This document shows, in pieces, positions 23,559-31,607 of a stretch of 45,839 nucleotides of DNA. Location of the stretch: NCBI GenBank assembly GCA_947628585.1, contig CANRAL010000006.1:1-45839 (forward strand). Direction: 5' to 3'. Within the stretch, counting starts at the first letter, position 1. Every line of letters begins with the position of its first letter. The notes under the pieces are model-generated. The model searched no databases. It worked only from the letters and a program-made list of their open reading frames with translations, and had not been told where the DNA came from. A program made the position numbers and the translations under genes. Origin of the DNA: an uncultured Bacilli bacterium. GTDB lineage: Bacteria; Bacillota_I; Bacilli_A; RF39; UBA660.

Positions 23559-24760
23559 ATGCAAGATTTAGAAGAAAAATATCTTGAGTTATTAATTAAT
23601 AAATGTCTTAATTTTGAAAATACTAAGGCAGTATTAATAAATTATCATCGAGAAAATAAAAACTTTATTACTAAATTAGTTCAAAAGTTAAATAAAATGG
23701 GGATAACGGATATTTATTTAGATGAAGAGGATCCTTATAAATATCATGAATTATTACAAAAGGATATAGAAATAATTAAAGATGATGCTTATTTTAATAA
23801 AGATAAATGGAAAGAATTTGCCAAAAAGAATGCTAATTTTTTAATGTTAAAAAGTGAGTATCCTAATTTGATGAATGATTTAGATAATCAAAAAGTAAAT
23901 TATATTAATAATTTAATCTTAGAACGAAAAAAAGATTTTTATGAAAAGCAAAAGAAAAATGAAGTACCATGGTGTATTGCAGTTTTGCCAAGTTCCCTTT
24001 GGGCTAAAGATTTATTTCCTAATGATCAAAATGCTTATGAAAAATTATTTAAGGTTATTGGTAGTTTTGTTTTGTTAAATGAAAAAAATCCTAGTGAATC
24101 TTGGGATGAAGTAATAAATAATTCAAATAAATTAGTTGCCAAATTAAATAAATTAAAAATAAAGACTTTACATTATACTAATAAAAAGGGAACTGATTTT
24201 GCGGTAGATATAAGTAAAGATGCTATTTGGTGTGGTATTGGTAGTGATACTTTATGTATTGTTAATTTACCCAGTTATGAAGTTTTTACATCTCCTTTAA
24301 AGGATAGTGCTGAAGGTATAATTTATGGCTCTAAACCATTATTTTATAATAATCAAAAAGTAGATGATTTTTATTTTAAATTTCAAAAAGGTAAAGTTAT
24401 AGAATATGATGCTAAGAAAGGAAAAGAAGTATTAGATAATATTTTGGCTGGGAAGGATATGAAGTTTTTAGGGAAATAGCTTTAGTAGATAAAAATACCC
24501 CTATTGCTAAAAGTGAAATATTATTAAATACAACTTTATTAGATGAAAATGCTTCTTGTCATATAGCTTTTGGGGAAGGATTTCCAGAATGTTTAAAGAA
24601 TGGTTATCAATTAACTGATGAAGAATTAAAGAATAAAGGTTTAAATATAGCTACTAATCATGTTGATATGATGGTAGGTACAAAGGATTTAGATATTGAA
24701 GTAACTACTTATGATAATAAGAAAATAAAAATATTTCAAAATGGCGAATTTGTAATTTAG
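23559..24760 (+). pseudogene. M29 aminopeptidase (AmpS/AmpT type) broken by a one-base frameshift
   Basis: The first 306 residues (MQDLEEKYLELLINKCLN through KGKEVLDNILAGKDMKFLG) match M29 thermophilic-type aminopeptidases, then the frame ends at TAG 24477. Losing one base in the GGG at 24471-24473 explains this: the other frame continues EIALVDKNTPIAKSE, TTLLDENASCHIAFG and NHVDMMVGTKDLDI to TAG 24758, exactly the missing C terminus. The family's later metal ligands (Glu of EIALV, His of CHIA, His and Asp of NHVD) all lie after the break, so the truncated product would be inactive. The full protein would have about 400 residues. It may be a real mutation or a homopolymer assembly error. The start at 23559 has a GGGAGGAGG ribosome site. 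Confidence 0.88.
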
Positions 24761-24763
24761 TTA

Positions 24764-24792
24764 TAGACTAACTTAAATTTTTCTTTTATAAT
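24764..24792 (+). promoter_or_regulatory. Promoter placed for a leaderless mRNA
   Basis: TAGACT and TATAAT (24787-24792) with a 17-bp spacer. The ATG of the next gene begins 6 nt after the -10, at the expected first transcribed base, and there is no ribosome site. Confidence 0.55.
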
Positions 24793-24798
24793 TAAAAT

Positions 24799-26289
24799 AT
24801 GAAAAAAAGTAGGATAAAAAAATTTTTAGTTACAAGTATTTATATTTTATTTATAATATTATTTGTTTTTTTAATCATTAGTAAAAAGTGTCAAAATGAT
24901 TTATTTTTTGATTTGAAAACTGGTGAAAGTATTTTAAAACATGGAATTGATTTTAAAGATCATTTTAGTTTTATTCCTAACTTAACTTATTTATACCATC
25001 ATTATTTATATGATTTAATTATTTATTTTATTTTTAAATTTTTTAGCTATGGAGGAGTTTTTCTTTTCTTTTTCTTAATTTTTATTCTTTTAGGTATATC
25101 TATTTTTTACGTTAATTTAAAAATTGGTAAAAGTAAAATATATGCTTTATTTATAACTTTGGTTACTTCTTTAATAATGGGAACATTTATGACTAATCGA
25201 GTTCAATCCGTTACCTTTTTATTATTTTATTTAGAATTTTATTTTTTAAATTGTTTATATGAAACGGGAAAGAAAAAATATGCCATTTATTTAATTATTT
25301 TATCAATTATTATAGCTAATATTCATATGCCTTTATGGATATTTACTATTGTTTTAACTTTGCCTTTTATAGCCGAATATCTTTTATCTAAAGTTAAAAG
25401 CTTAAAACCTTTTTTAAATAATAGAATAGTAATAAATAAAGTAAAAAATGAAAAATTATGGTTAATTACCATAGCATTATTAATTTTTTGTGGTTTATTA
25501 ACACCGCTTAAATTTAGTCCGTATACCTTTTTTATTAAAGCTTTAAAAAGTAATAGTGATTTTTTGTTTATCAGTGAAATGATGAAAACAGTGTTTATTG
25601 ATTATCAATATTTTTTGTTTTTGTTTTGTTTGACTTTTCTTTTAATCATTATGTTAAAAGTTAAAATTAAAATTCGGGATTTATGTTTATTTTTAGGCTT
25701 ATTTTTATTTGCCACTTTAGCTAATCGTAATATTGCCTATGCATATTTATTTTATCCAACTCTTATTTATAAAATATTAAGAGAAAATTTTGATTTAACT
25801 AAAGTATTTAGTTATCTTAAAAAATATGAAATAAATAATTTAGGATATTTATTTATGGTTATAATATTAATAGGAGTATTTCTTAAATGTTTTATTGATT
25901 TTGATATAGTTAATTTTAATTATAAAATTAAAGAAGATTATCCAGTAGAATCAGTAAAATATATTAAAGAAAATTTAGATTATAAAAATATTAAATTATT
26001 TAATGAATTTAATTTTGGTTCATATTTATTATATAATGATATACCGGTTTTTATTGATAGTAGGGCAGAAGTATACATAAAAAACTTTAATGGTGGATAT
26101 GATATCGTTAATGATTATTTACAAACAGAGGATTATGATAAGTATCAAGAGATTTTTGAAAAATATAATTTTGATTATGCTTTAATATTTAATGGGGGTA
26201 AGTTATATAACTATTTAATTAAAGATAGTAATTATAAACCAATTTATTATGAAAGTAATAAATATGTCTTATTTAAGTGTAATTTGTAA
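24799..26289 (+). CDS. Polytopic GT-C-like membrane protein
   Basis: A 496-residue protein with about ten membrane segments. The first exported loop contains DLKTGESILKHGIDFKDHFSF, which has the early Asp/Glu and the D-x-F pattern seen in lipid-linked-sugar (GT-C fold) glycosyltransferase relatives. The C-terminal soluble domain has YPVESVKYIKENL, then FNEFNFGSYLLYNDIPVFIDSRAEVY, a conserved block I associate with uncharacterised Firmicute membrane proteins of this type. Probable role is transfer of sugar or a related group in the envelope; donor and acceptor unknown. Translation appears leaderless. It lies just upstream of the pilin-like cluster, which has its own promoter, so glycosylation of those proteins is only a speculation. 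Confidence 0.6.
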   Translation: MKKSRIKKFLVTSIYILFIILFVFLIISKKCQNDLFFDLKTGESILKHGIDFKDHFSFIPNLTYLYHHYLYDLIIYFIFKFFSYGGVFLFFFLIFILLGISIFYVNLKIGKSKIYALFITLVTSLIMGTFMTNRVQSVTFLLFYLEFYFLNCLYETGKKKYAIYLIILSIIIANIHMPLWIFTIVLTLPFIAEYLLSKVKSLKPFLNNRIVINKVKNEKLWLITIALLIFCGLLTPLKFSPYTFFIKALKSNSDFLFISEMMKTVFIDYQYFLFLFCLTFLLIIMLKVKIKIRDLCLFLGLFLFATLANRNIAYAYLFYPTLIYKILRENFDLTKVFSYLKKYEINNLGYLFMVIILIGVFLKCFIDFDIVNFNYKIKEDYPVESVKYIKENLDYKNIKLFNEFNFGSYLLYNDIPVFIDSRAEVYIKNFNGGYDIVNDYLQTEDYDKYQEIFEKYNFDYALIFNGGKLYNYLIKDSNYKPIYYESNKYVLFKCNL

Positions 26290-26328
26290 ATAAAGTGTGA
26301 AATAATTAGAGAAATTTCGGTATTTTTG

Positions 26329-26357
26329 TTGCTATTTAGAAGATTATTGGGTATAAT
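26329..26357 (+). promoter_or_regulatory. Promoter of the pilin-like cluster
   Basis: TTGCTA (26329-26334) and TATAAT (26352-26357) with a 17-bp spacer, followed by an AAAGGAGGAG ribosome site and ATG 26389. It probably drives the tightly packed genes through 29179. Confidence 0.6.
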
Positions 26358-26388
26358 AAGACTATGTTAAAAAGGAGGAGTCAATTAA

Positions 26389-26583
26389 ATGAAAGAAGCG
26401 ACTGGAGAATTAAATATGACTGTTGTAACTGTTGTAGCTATTGCAGCAGTAGGAGCATTCTTTTATGCATTTGTTTGGCCAAGTATCCAAGCAAGTATTA
26501 AGAAAAATACCTGTGAAGTTCAATGTGCTGATACAGAAGGTACATGTTTTGATGAATGTATGGCTGCCGAAGCTGAAGAATAA
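26389..26583 (+). CDS. Small Cys-containing pilin-like protein 1
   Basis: 64 residues: MKEATGELN, a hydrophobic helix (about 10-30, TVVTVVAIAAVGAFFYAFVWP), and a short outward or soluble tail with four cysteines in a C-x3-C-x6-C-x3-C pattern and an acidic end. The layout of a very short charged leader with a Gly before a single helix recalls Flp/Tad pilins or class III prepilins (possible cleavage after Gly6), but there is no canonical FxxxE. The strongest ribosome site of the cluster (AAAGGAGGAG) suggests high expression. The next gene encodes a close relative, and two more cluster members share the MKE/MRE opening. Confidence 0.7.
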   Translation: MKEATGELNMTVVTVVAIAAVGAFFYAFVWPSIQASIKKNTCEVQCADTEGTCFDECMAAEAEE

Positions 26584-26594
26584 TAGGTAGTTAA

Positions 26595-26834
26595 ATGAAA
26601 GAGGCTACAGGAGAACTAAATAGTACTATTATTGTTGTGGTTTCTATTGGGGTCTTAGCGACCTTTTTTTTCAGTTATTTATGGCCTTCAATAAAACATA
26701 ATTTTGAAAAAGAAAGTCAATGTAATAAAGCCTCATGTGATTGCAGCAGTAAAGTTCGAGAACAAAATGAAGGTTATTGTTTGTGTACTTTAAATAATGG
26801 TGGCGAATCTTTTCGCTGTGTTTATAAAGGATAG
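26595..26834 (+). CDS. Small Cys-rich pilin-like protein 2
   Basis: 79 residues, paralogous to the preceding protein: identical MKEATGELN opening, a hydrophobic helix ending in YLWPSIKHNF where protein 1 has FVWPSIQASI, then a tail with six cysteines (CNKASCDC and CLC among them) in a longer, polar domain. The Trp-Pro-Ser-Ile junction is shared, showing tandem duplication. It starts 11 bases after protein 1 with a weak AGGTAG site. It is probably a minor subunit or tip variant of the same structure (inference). Confidence 0.65.
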   Translation: MKEATGELNSTIIVVVSIGVLATFFFSYLWPSIKHNFEKESQCNKASCDCSSKVREQNEGYCLCTLNNGGESFRCVYKG

Positions 26835-26844
26835 GGATTAAAAA

Positions 26845-27366
26845 ATGAAAGAGTCAATAAGTGCTGTTAGTATATTTCAAATAGTTATCGTATTTATTTT
26901 ACTATTTACGGCGATAATGTGTTTGACTATAAATAATGCTAATGCCTTTGGAATAAAAGACGAAATAACTAATATTATTGAGTTAAGTGATGGAGATTTT
27001 TTAGATGCTTCTGGAAACTTAAGTCAAAAAATAGTTGAAACGATTGATCTTAGTAATTATCGAAATACGGGAAATTGTGGAGATGGTTATGTTGGTTTTC
27101 AAAGAAATGGATCTCGGATAAGTGATGATAAGGGAGCATCTGTTTGTATTAAATGCGTAGCTGTTTCTAGTGAAGTAGAAGATTATCTCGCAGGTATTTT
27201 AGGTGCCGAAAATGTTGCTAAGCAAGGAGAAAATTTAGAAGGTTATTATTATCAAGTAGAAGTATTTTATTCTTTAGATGTGCCAATAATTAAACAAGCA
27301 TATAATTTTAAAACTAAAGGCGAAACACGTCTATTGTATGGAAATACTCCAGGGTTGTGTAGCTAA
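26845..27366 (+). CDS. Pseudopilin-like protein with one N-terminal helix
   Basis: 173 residues. MKESISAVSI opens like the two preceding pilin-like proteins. A helix follows (FQIVIVFILLFTAIMCLTI), then an NNANAFGIKDEITNIIE stretch and an exported domain of about 130 residues with four cysteines (NTGNCGDGYVG, VCIKC and a C-terminal LCS). The NTGNCGDGYVG element corresponds to TTGKCPEGWLG in the next protein, so the two are homologous. TadE/TadF-like minor pilins have the same overall layout. Its stop overlaps the next start by one base (TAATG), indicating coupled translation. Confidence 0.6.
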   Translation: MKESISAVSIFQIVIVFILLFTAIMCLTINNANAFGIKDEITNIIELSDGDFLDASGNLSQKIVETIDLSNYRNTGNCGDGYVGFQRNGSRISDDKGASVCIKCVAVSSEVEDYLAGILGAENVAKQGENLEGYYYQVEVFYSLDVPIIKQAYNFKTKGETRLLYGNTPGLCS

Positions 27367-27824
27367 TGAGAGAAACGTTTGGTACAACATGGACATTCCA
27401 ACTAATAATAGTTTTTATTTTAATTTTTTCTTGTTTCCTATCATTAGTTATTAGTTATTCCAAAGCTTACTCTTTAAAAAATGAATCCCTAACAATTATT
27501 GAAAAATATGAAGGACTTACTACCGAATCTGGTGAAATAATGAATAATTATTTAAGAGAAAATGGTTATCGAACGACTGGCAAATGTCCTGAAGGATGGC
27601 TAGGAGCTGTTGATTTAGATGGCACTTATGAAAAAGTAAAAGATAGTACTCGTTACTATTATTGTCTAACCGAAGAAAGTGAAAAAGATAAAATTCATTA
27701 TAATATAAGATTGTTTTATAAATTTAATTTACCTGTTATAGGGGATATAACTACATTTAAAATTGAAGGAACAACAAATGATTTCATAGGAAATAATAAT
27801 CGAATAACAAAGGGAGTGTCATAA
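27366..27824 (+). CDS. Pseudopilin-like protein, paralogue of the preceding gene
   Basis: 152 residues: MRETFGTTWTFQLIIVFILIFSCFLSLVIS, then YSKAYSLKNESLTIIEKYEG and an exported domain with TTGKCPEGWLGA and a second Cys (YYYCLTE). Topology and the shared TGxCxxGxxG motif mark it as a relative of the 26845 product. MRET(I/F)G-type proteins of this shape occur beside Tad-like pilus genes in other Firmicutes, to my recollection. Start and stop both overlap neighbours by one base, so it is deeply embedded in the operon. A role as minor pilin or assembly platform part is inferred. Confidence 0.6.
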   Translation: MRETFGTTWTFQLIIVFILIFSCFLSLVISYSKAYSLKNESLTIIEKYEGLTTESGEIMNNYLRENGYRTTGKCPEGWLGAVDLDGTYEKVKDSTRYYYCLTEESEKDKIHYNIRLFYKFNLPVIGDITTFKIEGTTNDFIGNNNRITKGVS

Positions 27825-28822
27825 TGAATGGGATAAATGTAATTGTTTCAAATAAATATCAACAATTATTATTAAATTTAGAAATTGATGTTATTAAGCA
27901 TATAACCGGTGAATTTACAGTTGAAGATTTAACTCAAGAATTTACTAATTTTTATTTTAATAAAATGATTATTGATATAACGGCAATTAAAAATTATGAA
28001 AATATTAATATTATTCAAGCATTATCCCTTAATTTTGATGCTAGCAAAATTATTTTATTATTAGATGATTCTAATGTTGTTAATTCTCCCAAATTTTTAT
28101 CCCAATTAGTATCAATGGGAATTTATAATTTTACTAAAGATGTTCAAAGTATTAAATTTTTAATTGATAATCCTAATAGCTACAAAGATGTAGCTAATAT
28201 TCAACAACTAAATGGGGGAGAAGGAAGAGTAGTATTAAATAGTACCGCTTATGATAATAATCGAGGTTTCATTGGTCAAAGGGTAATTGGTTTTAAAAAT
28301 TTAACTGATGGGGCTGGATCGACAACTTTAGTTTATTTATTAAAGCAACAATTAGAAAGAGAATATAAAGTTAAAACCGTAGAAATTAATGGTAATGATT
28401 TTAAGTTATTTAAAGATCGTAGTTTAGTTTCGATTAATAGTAGTGATTTAAATAATTTTATTCAAGAAAATAGTGATGCTGAAGTTATTCTTGTCGATAT
28501 TAATGGCGAAGTTGAAGGATTAATAGATGAAGTAATTTATTTAGTTGAACCTGGTTTAATTAAATTAAATAAATTAGTATCACAAGATAGTGGTATTTTT
28601 GAAAGATTAAATGGTAAAAAAATTGTTTTAAATCGTAGTTGTTTAACACAAGAAGATGTGGAAGATTTTGAAAAGGAAAGTGGCAGTAAAATATTCTTTA
28701 ATATTCCTAATTTGGATGATAAAGTAAATAATCATGCAATCTTAAATACCTTTTTACAAACTTTAGGATTTAGTCGAATGGATAATGAAAATTCTAATGG
28801 ATTATTTAGCATTTTTAAATAG
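27824..28822 (+). CDS. TadZ/CpaE-like protein with degenerate P-loop
   Basis: 332 residues in two parts. Residues 1-125 resemble a response-regulator-like pseudo-receiver (alternating strands such as KMIIDITA and KIILLLDD). From about 150 there is a MinD/ParA-type (SIMIBI) ATPase-like domain. Its P-loop, near residue 163, reads TDGAGSTTLVYLL where a functional copy would have KGGxGKTT, so the invariant Lys before TT is Ser; VILVDINGEVEGLIDEVIYLVEPG is the Walker-B-like strand. This two-domain layout is that of TadZ/CpaE, which places Tad pilus machinery at a cell site. ATP turnover is doubtful; localisation by binding is more likely. Its position among pilin-like genes supports the call. Confidence 0.68.
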   Translation: MNGINVIVSNKYQQLLLNLEIDVIKHITGEFTVEDLTQEFTNFYFNKMIIDITAIKNYENINIIQALSLNFDASKIILLLDDSNVVNSPKFLSQLVSMGIYNFTKDVQSIKFLIDNPNSYKDVANIQQLNGGEGRVVLNSTAYDNNRGFIGQRVIGFKNLTDGAGSTTLVYLLKQQLEREYKVKTVEINGNDFKLFKDRSLVSINSSDLNNFIQENSDAEVILVDINGEVEGLIDEVIYLVEPGLIKLNKLVSQDSGIFERLNGKKIVLNRSCLTQEDVEDFEKESGSKIFFNIPNLDDKVNNHAILNTFLQTLGFSRMDNENSNGLFSIFK

Positions 28823-28831
28823 GAGGTAGAT

Positions 28832-29179
28832 ATGGATTTTTGTTATAAAACAGCATCTATTTGGCAAGTTGTTGGTTACGCTTTTTTAGTTTTAAAAATA
28901 TTAATACCTGTAATAATAATTATATTAGGAATTGTTAATTTTAGTAAAGCAATTGCCTCTAATGACGATAAGGCTATATCTAAAGCTGGAGGTTCATTAA
29001 TAAAAAAAATTATTATAGGTATAGTAATATTTTTTATTCCGACAATTATAAGTGCTATTTTTAGTCTTTTGGGATTATTTATTGATTATAAATCGGATTT
29101 TTTAGTATGTAAAAACTGTGTTTTAAGTCCTAAACAATGTGATACTTCGTACAAAGGGGGAATTATTCCAACGGAGTAA
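28832..29179 (+). CDS. VirB2-like pilin subunit 1
   Basis: 115 residues with two long membrane segments joined by a polar loop (SNDDKAISKAGGSLIKK), short ends, and four cysteines: DFCYKT at the N terminus and VCKNC plus QC at the C terminus. Two hydrophobic helices with a basic loop is the VirB2/TrbC pilin plan, and the pattern ILGIVNFSKAI and IIFFIPTIISAIF resembles the pilin-like conjugal transfer proteins of Mollicute and Gram-positive elements (Mbov_0395-like). There is an AGGAGGT ribosome site. It is followed about 100 bases later by a paralogue with a separate promoter. Confidence 0.7.
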   Translation: MDFCYKTASIWQVVGYAFLVLKILIPVIIIILGIVNFSKAIASNDDKAISKAGGSLIKKIIIGIVIFFIPTIISAIFSLLGLFIDYKSDFLVCKNCVLSPKQCDTSYKGGIIPTE

Positions 29180-29229
29180 TTCCATAGATTTTTAAGGATT
29201 TTTTAGTTTACAGTAATGCGAATATTTTA

Positions 29230-29258
29230 TTGACAACTATTGGGATTTAAGTTAAAAT
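29230..29258 (+). promoter_or_regulatory. Consensus promoter of the second VirB2-like gene
   Basis: TTGACA (29230-29235), the only perfect -35 I found in the window, and TAAAAT (29253-29258) with a 17-bp spacer. An inverted repeat, GGAATTA and TAATTCC, at about 29159-29183 upstream may attenuate read-through from the cluster. Confidence 0.65.
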
Positions 29259-29285
29259 AAAGACATGAGAAGGAGAGATGTATAA

Positions 29286-29690
29286 ATGGGTGGTAATATT
29301 CAAGCCGATAATTTAGGACATGCTGTTGGTGGATTTTGTTATGATACTGTAACTTTATGGCAATTTGTTGGTATGGTTTTATTAGTGCTAAAAATAGTTA
29401 TTCCAATCATTTTAATTATTTTGGGAATGATTGATTTAGGAAAGGCTGTTATTTCTAGTGAAGATAAAGCTGTTAGTAAAGCTGCAACTAAATTATTATG
29501 GAGAATTGTAGCTGCTATTATAATTTTCTTCATACCGACAATAGTATCTGCTATATTTGGTTTAGTTGGAAGTTTTAATGAAGAAGTAAAAGAAGATTAT
29601 AATATTTGTCGAACCTGTATCGAACATCCAAATCGATCTAGTGAAAATGAAGGTTCTTGTAAATATTATATGAATGGCGTTAGTATTTAA
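29286..29690 (+). CDS. VirB2-like pilin subunit 2
   Basis: 134 residues, clear paralogue of the 28832 product. It shares FCYDTVTLWQFVG, LVLKIVIPIILIILGMIDLGKAV, the SSEDKAVSKAATKLL loop, and IIFFIPTIVSAIFGLVG, plus the CxxC (ICRTC) and a last Cys. It adds a 15-residue polar N terminus (GGNIQADNLGHAVG) and a longer C terminus. The four cysteines are conserved between the copies, suggesting structural disulfides outside the membrane. Its own consensus promoter and GAAGGAGAG site suggest it is the more abundant, perhaps major, subunit. It ends in a bidirectional terminator against murC. Confidence 0.7.
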   Translation: MGGNIQADNLGHAVGGFCYDTVTLWQFVGMVLLVLKIVIPIILIILGMIDLGKAVISSEDKAVSKAATKLLWRIVAAIIIFFIPTIVSAIFGLVGSFNEEVKEDYNICRTCIEHPNRSSENEGSCKYYMNGVSI

Positions 29691-29718
29691 AAAAGAATGA
29701 TTACTCATTCTTTTTTTA
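29690..29718. terminator. Bidirectional terminator between VirB2-like gene and murC
   Basis: AAAAAGAATGA and TCATTCTTTTT form a perfect stem with a TTAC loop and have T runs on both strands, so it can end both convergent transcripts. The murC TGA stop lies within it. Confidence 0.8.
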
Positions 29719-31060
29719 AACTATAAGCTACTTCATTTATTGGGCCTGCCCCAATTGTAATAACAATATCTTCAGAAGTAATATTTTCTTTTAAATAATC
29801 TTTAATTTTAGAAAAACTATCAAGATAAATTACATTAGGATTTATCTTTTTTATTTTATTTACTAAATCTTCTTCCCGAACATTATAGATATTTTCTTCC
29901 CGAGCAGGATATATTTTAGCAATTATTATATGATCAAAGTTACTTAGTATTTCGGCAAATTCATTCATATGGTCTAAGGTACGAGAATAAGTGTGAGATT
30001 GAAATACGGCCCAAGATTCTTTATGCTTAATGCCTTTAACTGATTCGACAGTTGAAGCAATTTCAGTTGGATGATGAGCATAGTCATCATATATTTTGGC
30101 TCCGTTATAAGTACCAATATATTCAAAACGTCTATTAACACCGGTATAGTTTTCTAATGCCTCTTTAATTACTGAAATTTCCATATTATATTGAGTTGCT
30201 AAAGTAAAGGCGGCTAAGGCATTATAAATATTATGTTTACCAGTTATTTTTAAATTAATATTAGTTAAGCATTTATTACTATGATAAATGTCAAAACTAT
30301 AACAACCATATTCATTAACACTTAAATTTTTAGCTGTAAAATCGGCATCTTCATTTATACCATAGGAAATTATTTTTTTAGAAGTTTTTGAAATAATTTC
30401 TCTAATGTTTTCTTCATCTAAATTAACAACGGCAAAGCCATCATCAGGTAACAAATTAATATATTTTAGAAAAGATGCTTTTATATTATCGATATTTTTA
30501 AAATAATCTAAATGATCATCATCAATATTTAAAATTACTTCACTAGTCGGTAAAAAATTTAAAAAACTATCTACATATTCACAAGCTTCCATTATAAAAT
30601 AATCTTTTTCACCAATTAAATAATTAGCATTTATTTTAGGTAAAATGGCGCCAATAGAAATAGTAGGTTTTAGTGAAGCATCCAAAAAAATGCTACTAAC
30701 CATACCAGTTGTTGTGCTTTTACCATGAGTACCAGATATACATAAGCGATTTTTATATTTAGGCATTAATAAACCTAAAAATTCAGCTCTTTCATAACAT
30801 TTTTTATGTAACCTTTGAGCTTCTTTTAATTCTGGGTCATCATTTTTAATTGCCGCCGTATAAACAACTATTTCCGCTTCTTTAATAAGTTCCGGATGGT
30901 GTCCAATTTTTATTATGGCACCATCTTTAATTAAATTTTCAATAATTGTACTTTCGTTTATGTCACTACCACTTACTATATAGTTATCTTTAAGTAACAT
31001 TTCGGCGATGCCACTCATACTAATACCCCCGATACCTATAAGATGTATTTTTTTATTCAT
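29705..31060 (-). CDS. murC: UDP-N-acetylmuramate--L-alanine ligase
   Basis: A 451-residue Mur ligase adding L-Ala to UDP-MurNAc with ATP, the first peptide step of peptidoglycan synthesis, in the cytoplasm. Features: an N-terminal Rossmann-like HLIGIGGISMSGIAE that binds the UDP-sugar, the P-loop SGTHGKST at residues 109-116, the central-domain acidic and His residues around NIDDDHLDYF, and the C-terminal DDYAHHPTEI block diagnostic of MurC. Length is normal. The start has an AGGAGGT site. It stands outside any dcw cluster, followed on the same strand by nothing and preceded by dut and a Crp/Fnr gene. It shows the organism builds a wall, unlike true Mollicutes. Confidence 0.96.
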   Translation of the reverse strand: MNKKIHLIGIGGISMSGIAEMLLKDNYIVSGSDINESTIIENLIKDGAIIKIGHHPELIKEAEIVVYTAAIKNDDPELKEAQRLHKKCYERAEFLGLLMPKYKNRLCISGTHGKSTTTGMVSSIFLDASLKPTISIGAILPKINANYLIGEKDYFIMEACEYVDSFLNFLPTSEVILNIDDDHLDYFKNIDNIKASFLKYINLLPDDGFAVVNLDEENIREIISKTSKKIISYGINEDADFTAKNLSVNEYGCYSFDIYHSNKCLTNINLKITGKHNIYNALAAFTLATQYNMEISVIKEALENYTGVNRRFEYIGTYNGAKIYDDYAHHPTEIASTVESVKGIKHKESWAVFQSHTYSRTLDHMNEFAEILSNFDHIIIAKIYPAREENIYNVREEDLVNKIKKINPNVIYLDSFSKIKDYLKENITSEDIVITIGAGPINEVAYSLKKE

Positions 31061-31108
31061 AAGTACTTGGACCTCCTATATAATTTTATTTTTTTAATAG
31101 TTATTTAA

Positions 31109-31558
31109 TTACTTATCGGTAGAACCAAAACCACCAGTTCTTTTACCTTGAGCATTATCATTATCAACTGTTAAATATTTCATAAAAATAACTTGGCCAA
31201 TAACGTCACCTTTTTTAATTTCTAATTCATGATCTAAGCAATTAATATATTGAAAATAGAAATGGCCATCATTAGTTTCGTTTCCATAATAATCGGCATC
31301 AATTATCCCAATGCTGTTAGCCATAATTAATCCTTTTTTAGGGCCACTACTCCGATTACATAAAATAAAAAATTCGTCATCTGCACAATATGCTTTTAAA
31401 CCTGTAGGTATTAAAGTTGGTTTAACTCCTAATTGAAATGGAGGTATTTTTATATCTACCGCTGCTTCAATATCATAAGCTGCTGCTTTTTCTGTTTTGC
31501 GAATAGGGATATTTATTCCTTTATCTTCATAACCTTTTACAATTTCAAATCCTCTCAT
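31109..31558 (-). CDS. dut: dUTP diphosphatase
   Basis: A 149-residue trimeric-type dUTPase that hydrolyses dUTP to dUMP and pyrophosphate, keeping uracil out of DNA and feeding thymidylate synthesis. Motifs in order: AAYDIEAAVD (motif 1), NRSSGPKKGLIMANSIGIID with the catalytic region (motifs 2 and 3), a QVIF strand (motif 4), and the C-terminal RTGGFGST arm (motif 5) that closes over the nucleotide. Complete. It lies between murC and the Crp/Fnr gene on the same strand with a GGAAGGA-type ribosome site, so the three may be co-transcribed in the order regulator, dut, murC. Confidence 0.93.
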   Translation of the reverse strand: MRGFEIVKGYEDKGINIPIRKTEKAAAYDIEAAVDIKIPPFQLGVKPTLIPTGLKAYCADDEFFILCNRSSGPKKGLIMANSIGIIDADYYGNETNDGHFYFQYINCLDHELEIKKGDVIGQVIFMKYLTVDNDNAQGKRTGGFGSTDK

Positions 31559-31607
31559 AAAAATTCATCCTTCCTTGTCATTAATATATCATAATTTTAA
31601 AAAAAAT

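Noticed and set aside
29339-29533. 64-residue minus-strand ORF
   Set aside because: Antisense to the second VirB2-like gene.
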